Notes under the pieces: model-generated
Seen by the model: the letters and a program-made list of their open reading frames with translations, nothing else
What the model was told of the DNA's origin: nothing
The model's database searches: none
Source: Pelagibius marinus
Lineage (GTDB): Bacteria > Pseudomonadota > Alphaproteobacteria > Kiloniellales > Kiloniellaceae
DNA: 64,000 nt
Direction: 5' to 3'
Assembly: GCF_014925385.1 (NCBI RefSeq)
Contig: NZ_JACSDK010000008.1
Span: 186,001 to 250,000, forward strand
Part shown: one piece after another, positions 24,904-35,548 of the stretch
How positions within the stretch are numbered: the stretch's first letter is position 1
Layout: each line of letters begins with the position of its first letter
Position numbers and translations under genes: made by a program

Positions 24904-25833
24904 CTACTCCGGCGTTTCGGAAATGCGGTGGACTACCCCTGCGGCGCGCATCTCCTCGACGCTGGGGAACCACAGCCCTTCGTGTGGCGTCACGAAGACC
25001 TGCTCGCGGAAGCCCGGCGCGATGCCCTGGGCCTCGTAGAAGGCCAGGTCCTTCCGCATCTCTTCTTCCTCGTCGACCAGATAGACCGGGTAGTCGGCGT
25101 CCATCCAATGCTGATGGAAGCCCAGCCGCCCCTCGGGGCCCAGCACGCGAACCTTGCCGGCGATAAAGGCGGTGGTGCAGGCCGAGCTGCACTGGCGGAA
25201 GACATAGGTATCGAGGCCGTGGCGCAGGATCAGCTTGGCGAAGCCGCGGCCTTCGTAGACGTGGCCGCCGGGACTGTCGAGAACGATGCCGCGGATATCC
25301 GTCTGCGCCTGCAGCAGCTCCGTCAGCTTCTTGGTCACGCCCAGCTCAAAGGTGCCGGTGAAGCGCAACAGCGTCGGATTCTCCGGATCCGGCCCCAGGT
25401 GGTAGCGAGCGGCACGGTCACGTTCCCAGGCCAGGTACTCCGGCTCGCCCTCCGGCTCCTGGAACAGCAGCAGGAAAGCGCCAACGGCGCTGGTGAGCGT
25501 CATGGCCACCGCCCCGGCGATACCTAGATAAGTGACCAGGGTCAGGCCGCTGGCGCCGAAGTTGCTCTGATAGGCGTCGCAGGCGCGCACCACGCCGACG
25601 ATCTGCCAGACGAAGACCGCGACGTGAAAGACCAGGAAAAAGGCGACGGTGACGGTCGCCACCACCGCCGGATCCTCCAGGAACGGCGGCCGGGTGAAGC
25701 GGTCGAGCAGCAGGATCACCCCGCGCAACAGCACCAGGTTGATCCAGAAGGACCACGCCAGCGACTGCCGCCCCTGCCAGTGGGCGGCCAGATAGCCGGC
25801 GAGGAAACCGGGCTGCTTGGGCCTGGAAGTCAC
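24904..25833 (-). CDS. Membrane-anchored ClpP/SDH-like serine protease
   Basis: 309 aa. Three hydrophobic segments (about 26-43, 55-80 and 95-125) precede a soluble domain from about 150. That domain has the ClpP/crotonase-like elements IRGIVLDSPGGHVYEGRGFAKLI and QCSSACTTAFIAG, where a serine in CSSACT is the expected nucleophile, followed by a histidine-containing GFHQHW. It probably cleaves envelope peptides; the substrate is unknown. The start is GTG 25833 with a weak ribosome site. It differs from NfeD/SppA by its N-terminal helices. Unlinked to its neighbours. Confidence 0.78.
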   Translation of the reverse strand: MTSRPKQPGFLAGYLAAHWQGRQSLAWSFWINLVLLRGVILLLDRFTRPPFLEDPAVVATVTVAFFLVFHVAVFVWQIVGVVRACDAYQSNFGASGLTLVTYLGIAGAVAMTLTSAVGAFLLLFQEPEGEPEYLAWERDRAARYHLGPDPENPTLLRFTGTFELGVTKKLTELLQAQTDIRGIVLDSPGGHVYEGRGFAKLILRHGLDTYVFRQCSSACTTAFIAGKVRVLGPEGRLGFHQHWMDADYPVYLVDEEEEMRKDLAFYEAQGIAPGFREQVFVTPHEGLWFPSVEEMRAAGVVHRISETPE

Positions 25834-26064
25834 GGTTTTGCCTGCTTGGGCGGCCCCTGCCGGGGCGCTCCTTCGTGCATCGCTCTCTCCCTAGCTGATT
25901 TGTCCTCGAACAAGCTGAAGTGCGTCTAAGTTGCAGAAGATTCCAACACCTGCGGTAACAGTCGGGTTCAACATACTACCTCAGGTCGGATTGCCACCAG
26001 TTCGCCAAAGATTTGCCACGGCCGATATGCAAAATTAATTCATAGGGTGCTACAGCGGTGCCGC

Positions 26065-26544
26065 ATGACAAAGCCCGGTTCTTTCATGTTGCCGCCGAAC
26101 GCCGCCCCGAAGATCAAGGCGCTGTTCGACTATTGGCAGAAAATTCACCCCGAAGCCGGGCTTCCGGGGCGGCAGCATTTCGACCCCATGGATATTCCCC
26201 AGCTGCTGCCGAACATCTGGATGATCGATGTCAGGCAGGATCCCCTGTGCTTTCGCTTCCGCCTCGTCGGCACGGAGATCGTGAAATTCACCGGGCGCGA
26301 CGCCACCGGCCTCTGCCTGAGCGAGGTCTACCCGCAGTACAAGTCGACGGAGGCCTACCGGATCCACTGCAACTGCGCGCAGGTGGGCGAGCCGGCCTAC
26401 CGCAAGAGCGGCGTGCTCTCCAATCCCGGACGTAGTCATATCGAGGCCGAACGGATCTACCTGCCGCTGGCCAAGAACGGCGAACAGGTCGACATCCTGC
26501 TGGTCATGACCCTCTACACGGGCGAGCCGCTGCCGCGTCAGTAG
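26065..26544 (+). CDS. PAS_5 domain protein, paralog 1
   Basis: 159-aa single-domain protein of the PAS_5 (PF07310-like) type: IKALFDYWQKIHPEAGLPGRQHFDPMDIP, then LLPNIWMIDVRQDPLCFRFRLVGTEIV, and an ERIYLPLAKNGEQVDILLVMTL end. There is no output domain. Such stand-alone PAS proteins are abundant in Rhodospirillales and may bind a small ligand; function unknown. ATG 26065 is chosen, but GTG 26047 and ATG 26086 are also in frame and no ribosome site decides. Two paralogs lie at 33283 and 45432. Confidence 0.78.
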   Translation: MTKPGSFMLPPNAAPKIKALFDYWQKIHPEAGLPGRQHFDPMDIPQLLPNIWMIDVRQDPLCFRFRLVGTEIVKFTGRDATGLCLSEVYPQYKSTEAYRIHCNCAQVGEPAYRKSGVLSNPGRSHIEAERIYLPLAKNGEQVDILLVMTLYTGEPLPRQ

Positions 26545-26577
26545 CGCGCAATCCCTCAGTGGAAATCCCTGGACCTC

Positions 26578-29841
<3,264 letters not shown>

Positions 29842-29888
29842 GGTGATGCCTTCTCCCCACATTCCTGTTCCCTCCCCCCTTGCTCGAC

Positions 29889-30004
29889 TTCCCCCTCCCC
29901 CCTTGTGGGGGAGGGTTGGGGTGGGGGGTATGGCGCAGCCCGCCAAGGCCAATAGCGCAGAGTCACCCCCTCCCCATCCCTCCCCCATCGAGGGGGAGGG
30001 GGTT
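29889..30004. repeat. GC-rich repeat modules X1 and Y1
   Basis: Module X (29891-29937) contains TTGTGGGGGAGGGTTGGGG and ends TATGGCGC. Module Y (29959-30004) contains AGAGTCACCCCCTCCCC and ends GAGGGGGAGGGGGTT. Each folds on itself through CCCCTCCCCC and GGGGGAGGG arms. Near-identical copies in the same orientation lie on the other side of the DUF559 gene, in the order Y2 then X2. Confidence 0.75.
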
Positions 30005-30363
30005 TAATTTCGTTGAACATCCGATGCCTCCCGACGTGCAGCAGCTGCCGCGCGGATAGCCTCCAGCAGGCCCTCCAGGTTTCCGAAGACCTCGTCGTTC
30101 CAGAACCTGAGAACACGAAAACCCCGATCCTCGAGCCACCGGGTCCGCATTGCATCCTCCGCTTCAGATTCCGCGTGCTGCCCGCCATCAAGCTCAACGA
30201 CAACGCGCGCCTCATAGCAGGCAAAATCGACGATGAAGCGGCCCAACGGCACTTGGCGGCGAAAGCGCAAGCCGTCGAGCTGCCGCCGGCGCAGGGCCGA
30301 CCAGAGGCGCTGTTCCGCCTCCGTCATATTGCCGCGTAGTTGTCGTGCGTTCTTCAGTGCCAT
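30004..30363 (-). CDS. DUF559 family endonuclease-like protein
   Basis: 119-aa protein of the DUF559 (PF04480, Vsr/PD-(D/E)xK-like) family, full length. Recognisable segments are MTEAEQRLWSALRRRQLDG, FRRQVPLGRFIVDFAC, VVVELDGGQH (acidic residues of the nuclease core), and FRVLRFWNDEVFGNLEGLLEAI. Cellular role is unknown; a nuclease or DNA-repair link is inferred from fold. It sits between imuB and dnaE2, flanked by copies of repeat modules X and Y, as if it had been inserted into the cassette. No clear ribosome site precedes ATG 30363; the stop lies within repeat Y1. Confidence 0.82.
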   Translation of the reverse strand: MALKNARQLRGNMTEAEQRLWSALRRRQLDGLRFRRQVPLGRFIVDFACYEARVVVELDGGQHAESEAEDAMRTRWLEDRGFRVLRFWNDEVFGNLEGLLEAIRAAAAARREASDVQRN

Positions 30364-30390
30364 GGATCGAATTCAGTTCTGAAGGAGCGG

Positions 30391-30543
30391 AGAGTCACCC
30401 CCTCCCCAACCCTCCCCCCATCAAGGGGGAGGGGGTTCTCAAGGGATCAGCGAATGACAGAGTCTTTTCCCTCTACACATCTCCTCCCGCTTTTGGTTTC
30501 CCCTCCCCCCTTGTGGGGGAGGGTTAGGGTGGGGGTATGGCGC
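30391..30543. repeat. GC-rich repeat modules Y2 and X2
   Basis: Y2 (30391-30437) and X2 (30499-30543) match Y1 and X1 on the far side of the DUF559 gene, each in the same orientation as its partner. The resulting order is X1-Y1-gene-Y2-X2. The region fills the gap between the DUF559 start and the imuB stop. Confidence 0.75.
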
Positions 30544-30558
30544 CTAGCGCATCACCCC

Positions 30559-32223
30559 TCACCCGAACAGGCCGTGCAGGAACCAGCGGCCGTCGGCGCG
30601 GTAGAGCCAGTAGCGGCGGCCGTCTTCGTCCTCGACGCGGAAGTAGTCACGCGGCGGGGCGTCGCCCTCTTCCGGATCGCTCCGCCACCACTCGCCGAGC
30701 AGGCGCTCCGGGCCCTCGGCGCGCACCACCTGGTGCAGCACCCGGCGCCAGCGGAACTGCGCCGGCGGGTAGTCGGGCAGCAGGGAGACCGCCTCCACCG
30801 GCTCCGGGCGCGCCAGCAGGCGCAGCGGCCTGAGCTTCGGATGCGGCGTCTTCTGCCAGTCGTCGTTTGCTTTTCCCGAAGCGGCCTCCCCAGCGGCCGG
30901 TTGAAGCGCAAAGGCACGCTCCGGAAGATGGCTTTCGCGCAGGCGCGGGGCGCGCACGGCCTCCAGCCCCAGACGGCTGCCCAGGCGATCGACCAGTTCG
31001 GGCAGGCTCTGCGCGCCATCTGCGCCGCTCACCAATTTCTCCTCCACCCGGCGCAGCTCACCCTGTTGCGCGGCCAGCGGCGCGGTCAAGGTCGCGCCCA
31101 GGGTCATGACCTCGATACCGAAGCCGGGGTCGATCTGCGGCAGCTTCTCGGTGAAGAGGCGGCGCAGGTGCCTGGCGTCGCGGCTCGGCCGGCTGGCGCC
31201 GAGGGAGAGGCGCTGCAGGCTGCCGTCGCTGCGGTAAGCCGTCAGTTCCAGTTGTCTTGCGCCGCGCCCGGCCCGCGCCAGCTCGCGGCAGAGATGGTCG
31301 AGCAGCAGGCCCGTCGCACGGGCGATGTCCTCGGGGTCGCTCAAGGGCTCGGCGAAGATCTGGCGGGTGAGATGGGCTGCCGGCGGCTGGCGCGGCGACA
31401 GCGCCTCGCCCTCCGCGCCCACGGCCTGTCCCAGGCGGCGCACCGCCTGCGCGCCGAAGCGCGGCGTCATCACCGCCGGCGTGAGGTTGTAGAGGTCCTC
31501 GACGCGGCGCAAGCCCAGACGGTCCATCAGCTCCACCGTGGCGGGCGGCAGGCGCAGGGCCGCCAGCGGCAGGGGCGCGAGGGCGGCGCGCTGACGCCCG
31601 GGCAGCACCACGACGCAGGGGTGCCCGGCGGAGGTGGAAAAGCGCGCCATGGCCCAGGCGGCCCCGATGGTGTCGGCCAGCGCCGCGCGGGCGCTGTAGC
31701 CGAAGCCGGCGAGGCGCGCCTGCAGGTCCTCCAAGAGGGCGTGCTCACCACCGAAGAGGTGGCCGCAGCCGGAGACGTCGAGCAGCACCCCGGCGGCACC
31801 GCCCGGCCCCTTGCCTTCTCCTTCCTCCGTCGAATCGGGCGCGCTCCAGGGCGTGTAGCGCGCGCACCAGGCGGCGAGCGCGGCGAGGGCGCGGGCGTCG
31901 ACCGCCGGGTCGTGGGGAACGGTGATAAGGCCGGGCAGCAGGGCGCGCGCCTCGGCCAGCGGCAGGCCGGGCTCGAGCCCCGCGGCCTCCGCTTCCGCGT
32001 TCACCGCGGCCAGGCTCAGACGCTGGCCGTCATCGCTTACCAAAGCGAGCGGCTGCCGTGCCTCAGCCCGTTCCGTCTCAGCCGGCTTGCCGGAGGGCGA
32101 CGATCTCCGCGTCCCGCGCGGGCGAGCGTCCTGCCGGCTGCTCTGCCGGCTGTTCTGGGCCCTCGCCCGGAACCAGCGGTCGGTCGCGAAGCGCGGGAGC
32201 CAGAGCGAAACCACACGCCGCAT
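30559..32223 (-). CDS. imuB: ImuB, catalytically inactive Y-family polymerase-like protein
   Basis: 554-aa mutasome hub that links DnaE2 to the beta clamp. MRRVVSLWLPRFATDRWFR is the usual ImuB opening; the Asp needed for Y-family catalysis is replaced there, as in other ImuB proteins. The palm/finger/little-finger regions follow (LLDVSGCGHLFGGEHALLEDL near 150), and the C-terminus ends with the ImuB-specific DYFRVEDEDGRRYWLYRADGRWFLHGLFG-like stretch. ATG 32223 is chosen; ATG 32238 is possible. The first 146 bp overlap the end of imuA in another frame. Expected to be SOS-induced with imuA from the LexA box at 33092. Confidence 0.93.
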   Translation of the reverse strand: MRRVVSLWLPRFATDRWFRARAQNSRQSSRQDARPRGTRRSSPSGKPAETERAEARQPLALVSDDGQRLSLAAVNAEAEAAGLEPGLPLAEARALLPGLITVPHDPAVDARALAALAAWCARYTPWSAPDSTEEGEGKGPGGAAGVLLDVSGCGHLFGGEHALLEDLQARLAGFGYSARAALADTIGAAWAMARFSTSAGHPCVVVLPGRQRAALAPLPLAALRLPPATVELMDRLGLRRVEDLYNLTPAVMTPRFGAQAVRRLGQAVGAEGEALSPRQPPAAHLTRQIFAEPLSDPEDIARATGLLLDHLCRELARAGRGARQLELTAYRSDGSLQRLSLGASRPSRDARHLRRLFTEKLPQIDPGFGIEVMTLGATLTAPLAAQQGELRRVEEKLVSGADGAQSLPELVDRLGSRLGLEAVRAPRLRESHLPERAFALQPAAGEAASGKANDDWQKTPHPKLRPLRLLARPEPVEAVSLLPDYPPAQFRWRRVLHQVVRAEGPERLLGEWWRSDPEEGDAPPRDYFRVEDEDGRRYWLYRADGRWFLHGLFG

Positions 32224-33055
32224 CGTCCCACTCCACATGCCAGGACCCCGGCGCCGCCCCGCGGCAGCGCAGGAGGTCGAGCCGCCAGCGCGGGCGGCCG
32301 ATGAATGTCGCGTCTTCTTCGTCCTGCGAGGCCGCGGCCGTCACGCGCCAGCGGCTGAGCGCGGCGCTGGCCGCGCGGCCCTGGCACAGCGGGCGGAAGC
32401 GGCGGTGCAGGGCGAAGGCGGTGACGCCGCCCGTCGCGGTCAGGCTCGACTCGGCGGCCAACTGCAGGCGCCGCCCGGCGAGGCGGTCGAGGCCTTCGAC
32501 CTCCCCCACCACGGCGGCGAGGCGGCGGCAGCGCAGCCCCTCCTCCATCGCCCAGAGCACCTCGGCGTCGCTTTTCGCGCGCACCAGCAGGAAGCGCCCG
32601 GGGTCGAGCCCCTGGCCCACCAGCGCCGGCGGGTAGAGGTCGCCCTGGCGCGAGACCCAGAGGATCTGCCCAGACTTGGGGCAGGCCTTTTCCAGGCGCG
32701 CCAGGAGCGCCAGGCAGAAGCCGAGGGTGACGCCGTCGTCCCACTCCGCGCGTTCGCCCTCGATCTCGTGCAGCGCGCCGAGCGGCAGCCCGCCGCCGGG
32801 CAGCGCCGCGTCGAGGGCCGCAAGCCCCAGGGGCGCGACGGGGCGCCTGCGCCCGGCCAGCGCCCCCTGCTCGAGGCGCCTTACCTGATCGCGCAGGGCC
32901 GCAAGGCCAAGAACTTTCCTGTCCTGTTCTACAGAGACCGCAGCGGGGGACTCGGAAAAGCCCGCCGCGCCGCCGCGCGGCCCCGGCCGCCCGCTCCCGG
33001 CGGCCCCGGAAACCCGGCCTTTTCCTTGCTCTTGCGCGCGCAGAAGCAGCGACAT
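32078..33055 (-). CDS. imuA: ImuA, SOS mutagenesis accessory protein
   Basis: 325-aa RecA/SulA-like accessory protein of the ImuAB-DnaE2 mutasome. The start is basic and low-complexity; the core begins LAALRDQVRRLEQG, then PLGLAALDAALPGGGLPLGALHEIEG (the RecA-like P-loop region, here degenerate) and RWRLDLLRCRGAAPGSWHVEWDDA near the end. The C-terminal 45 residues are read from DNA that also encodes the imuB N-terminus. GAAGGG precedes ATG 33055. The LexA box about 40 bp upstream shows SOS control. Confidence 0.9.
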   Translation of the reverse strand: MSLLLRAQEQGKGRVSGAAGSGRPGPRGGAAGFSESPAAVSVEQDRKVLGLAALRDQVRRLEQGALAGRRRPVAPLGLAALDAALPGGGLPLGALHEIEGERAEWDDGVTLGFCLALLARLEKACPKSGQILWVSRQGDLYPPALVGQGLDPGRFLLVRAKSDAEVLWAMEEGLRCRRLAAVVGEVEGLDRLAGRRLQLAAESSLTATGGVTAFALHRRFRPLCQGRAASAALSRWRVTAAASQDEEDATFIGRPRWRLDLLRCRGAAPGSWHVEWDDAACGFALAPALRDRPLVPGEGPEQPAEQPAGRSPARDAEIVALRQAG

Positions 33056-33091
33056 CGCCTGCCCTTCAACCCAGGGATTACCATCGTGTAT

Positions 33092-33106
33092 GTTCTCTTT
33101 TTGTTC
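33092..33106. promoter_or_regulatory. Alphaproteobacterial LexA box (SOS operator)
   Basis: GTTC-TCTTTTT-GTTC at 33092-33106 is an exact match to the alphaproteobacterial LexA consensus GTTC-N7-GTTC. It lies 37 bp upstream of imuA, in the AT-rich part of the region between imuA and the divergent PAS_5 gene. It should repress imuA-imuB until DNA damage; it could also affect the PAS_5 gene. Confidence 0.88.
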
Positions 33107-33282
33107 TAATAAATCCTAGCCGAAGAGTCAAGGTTGGGGGTGGGCGCGCCGGACAGAGACCGGCCCCGGAAAGGGCCCCGCAGTCATTCTTCTTTAAGGC
33201 GAAAATCAATAGACTGAGCGAAGGCGTAGCGAGAGGCGGCCCGGGGCCCCTCAACACCGTGGAATCCTACCGAGGACACATC

Positions 33283-33828
33283 GTGACCGCTTCCGAACCT
33301 GATTGGACACCTTCAGGATCCGTCGCTACCGCCCGCTTTCTCGAGCAGATCGATGATCCGCGGCTGAGCGCGGTCTATCGCTATTGGGACGCTCTGCGCA
33401 GCGCGCGCTTTGCGCCGTCCTACGCCGAGGTCGATCCCATCGACATCCCGAAGCTGCTCCCCATCCTGCTCGTCACCCAGGTGGAGAAGACCGCCGGCGG
33501 CCGGCGCTACCGCTACCGGCTGTGCGGCGCGGAGGTGGAGGAGAACTTCGGCGGCCCCATGCGCGGGCGCTACATCGACACCCTGATGCAGGGCCGCTAC
33601 CTCACCTACATCGAGGATCTCTACAGCCGCGTCGTCGACGGCAAGAGCCCGATCTATTCGGTCAGCGCCTACGCCGGACGCGCGCTGCAGACGAAACGCC
33701 TGATGCTGCCGCTGAGCAGCGACGCCGACAGCGTCGACGTCGTCCTCTCGGCGCAGGTCTTCTTCCAGCCGGTCGGCCTGCCGCAGACCATCCTGGCCGT
33801 GCAGGAAGACTTCGAGCCCCGGAGCTAG
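33283..33828 (+). CDS. PAS_5 domain protein, paralog 2
   Basis: 181 aa. Core: LSAVYRYWDALRSARFAPSYAEVDPIDIP, LLPILLVTQVEKTAGGRRYRYRLCGAEVEENFG, and RLMLPLSSDADSVDVVLSAQVFF, matching the other two paralogs segment by segment, plus a short C-terminal extension. GTG 33283 is preceded by GAGGA with six-base spacing, better than the in-frame GTG at 33259. It is divergent from imuA across the LexA box. Ligand and partner unknown. Confidence 0.78.
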   Translation: MTASEPDWTPSGSVATARFLEQIDDPRLSAVYRYWDALRSARFAPSYAEVDPIDIPKLLPILLVTQVEKTAGGRRYRYRLCGAEVEENFGGPMRGRYIDTLMQGRYLTYIEDLYSRVVDGKSPIYSVSAYAGRALQTKRLMLPLSSDADSVDVVLSAQVFFQPVGLPQTILAVQEDFEPRS

Positions 33829-33940
33829 AGGCGGCGCCGGCGGCGCGGCTGAACGCGCCCCTGGCCTTCCCTCTCCCCCGCCCCTAAAATCGCCTGGCCG
33901 CGAACGATCTTTGCGGAACCGTCGACGAGGGGAAGCATTC

Positions 33941-34045
33941 ATGTCCGAGATGCTGAATGACGGGCGCTGCCCCCTGCGGCCGGCGGCCCTGGGGTTTTCC
34001 GCGCCGCCGCAGGGCGCGGCGACAGCCCGCCGCAAGACCTCCTGA
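33941..34045 (+). CDS. Possible 34-aa leader peptide before a DMT transporter gene
   Basis: ATG 33941 follows the strong site GAGGGGAAG and reads MSEMLNDGRCPLRPAALGFS, then an Ala/Pro/Arg-rich tail, stopping 14 bp before the GTG of the transporter gene. The good ribosome site and position suggest a translated upstream peptide that couples to or attenuates the transporter. Conservation is unknown, and the tail composition could be chance in GC-rich DNA. Confidence 0.35.
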   Translation: MSEMLNDGRCPLRPAALGFSAPPQGAATARRKTS

Positions 34046-34059
34046 GGACCCCGCCCCCC

Positions 34060-34983
34060 GTGATCTCCCTTTGGATTCCCATCACCGTCTTCGCTGCCTT
34101 CATGCAGAACCTGCGCTCTGCCCTGCAGAAGCATCTGAAGGGGCGGCTGTCGACGGGCGGGGCGAGCTACGTGCGCTTCTTCTACGCCTGGCCCTTCGCG
34201 CTGCTCTATGCGGCGGGCGTGCAGCAGGTCGGCGGTTTCGAGCTGCCGCAGGTGAGCGGCCTCTTCCTGCTATACTGCCTCTTGGGCGGCGTCAGCCAGA
34301 TCGCCTTCACCTTCCTGCTGGTCTACCTCTTCTCCTTCCGCAACTTCGCGGTCGGCACGACCTACTCCAAGACCGAGGTGATCCAGGTGGCCTTCCTGGG
34401 CCTCATCCTGCTGGGCGACACCATCAGCCTGGTCGGCGTCTTCGCCATCGCCGCCGGCATGGTGGGGATCGTCGCGCTGTCGGTGGCCCACCAGGACCTG
34501 ACCTGGAGGACGCTGGCGACCAGCCTCTTCGAGCGCACGACGATGATCGGCCTGCTGTGCGGCGCCTGCCTGGGCGCCTCGGTGGTGTTCTTCCGCGGCG
34601 CCTCGCTCAGCCTGGATTATGAGGCACTGGGTGGGGGCGCGGTGGTGATGCGCGCCGCCTTCACCCTGGCGGTCGCGCTGACCATGCAGACGGTGATCAT
34701 GGGCGCCTACCTGCTGCTGCGCGAGCCCGGCCAGATGAGCGCGATCTTCCGCCATTGGCGCCCCGCGCTGATGGTCGGCGTCTCCGGCTTCCTCGCCTCG
34801 GTCGGCTGGTTCACCGCCTTCACGCTGGAGAACGCCGCCTACGTGCGTGCCGTCGGCCAGATCGAGCTGGTCTTCACCTTCATCGCCTCGGTGGTCTTCT
34901 TCAAGGAGAAGACGTCGCGCCTGGAGCTTCTGGGCGTGGCCCTGATCCTGGCGGCGATCCTGCTGCTGATCCTCGGCGGTTAG
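34060..34983 (+). CDS. EamA/DMT family transporter
   Basis: 307-aa membrane protein with ten hydrophobic segments in two EamA halves. TTYSKTEVIQVAFLGLILLGD in the first half and ENAAYVRAVGQIELVFTFIASVVFFKEK in the second are the typical paired motifs. The start is GTG 34060 after CTGAGGA. The small upstream reading frame ends just before it. Substrate unknown; DMT proteins of this size usually export or exchange metabolites. Confidence 0.88.
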   Translation: MISLWIPITVFAAFMQNLRSALQKHLKGRLSTGGASYVRFFYAWPFALLYAAGVQQVGGFELPQVSGLFLLYCLLGGVSQIAFTFLLVYLFSFRNFAVGTTYSKTEVIQVAFLGLILLGDTISLVGVFAIAAGMVGIVALSVAHQDLTWRTLATSLFERTTMIGLLCGACLGASVVFFRGASLSLDYEALGGGAVVMRAAFTLAVALTMQTVIMGAYLLLREPGQMSAIFRHWRPALMVGVSGFLASVGWFTAFTLENAAYVRAVGQIELVFTFIASVVFFKEKTSRLELLGVALILAAILLLILGG

Positions 34984-34990
34984 GCGGCGG

Positions 34991-35311
34991 CTAAGCCCGC
35001 TGCGCCGTCTCCTGGGGCTGGACCTCGTAGGTGATGGGGCTCGCCAGTTCGCGGAAGTGGAACAGGCGGAACGCCCGCTCGCCGTTGTAATCCAGGATCC
35101 GCAGGTCGTCCTCCTGGTGCAGGTCGCGCTTGACGGCCCCGAAGTGCGCGCCGTAGCGCTCCTGCGCCAGCGGAATGGAAATCTCGTAGGCCAGGAACTT
35201 GTCGATCCCCTTGGTCCGGAGCTTCTCCAGCAGGTCATCGTCCGTGGCGGAGCCGTAGGACGTCAGGATGACCAGGGGACCGCTCCCCGTGAACAGCATG
35301 AAGCATTTCAT
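34991..35311 (-). CDS. Conserved-looking hypothetical cytoplasmic protein
   Basis: 106-aa protein, MKCFMLFTGSGPLVILTSYG at the start, then DDDLLEKLRTKGIDKFLAYEISI and a charged middle. No signal or membrane helix. GGGAGG precedes ATG 35311 by nine bases; the frame extends to 35341 without a ribosome site. I do not recognise the family. It converges on the DMT gene, only seven bases apart. Confidence 0.68.
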   Translation of the reverse strand: MKCFMLFTGSGPLVILTSYGSATDDDLLEKLRTKGIDKFLAYEISIPLAQERYGAHFGAVKRDLHQEDDLRILDYNGERAFRLFHFRELASPITYEVQPQETAQRA

Positions 35312-35548
35312 CGCAGGGCCTCCCTCGGCTAGCTGAACCACTAATATGGGGCCGGATCTCCGTTGCGTCGAGCGCGACTCCCATCGCGAAGTCGCGGGTC
35401 ACTCTTCAACCTCCGATGATGCGGCGCCCCCGGCCGGACCTTGAAGCCGCCGGAGAGCGGCGGCCTTTGTGGACTCTGATATACATCCCGCAGCGCCAGA
35501 CCTAGAATTCAGGGATATCTTCCCCGGCCCGGACGCGGGACACGCAGG

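Noticed and set aside
30340-32304. 654-codon plus-strand frame across imuB
   Set aside because: Antisense shadow; no start signal, and imuB is certain.
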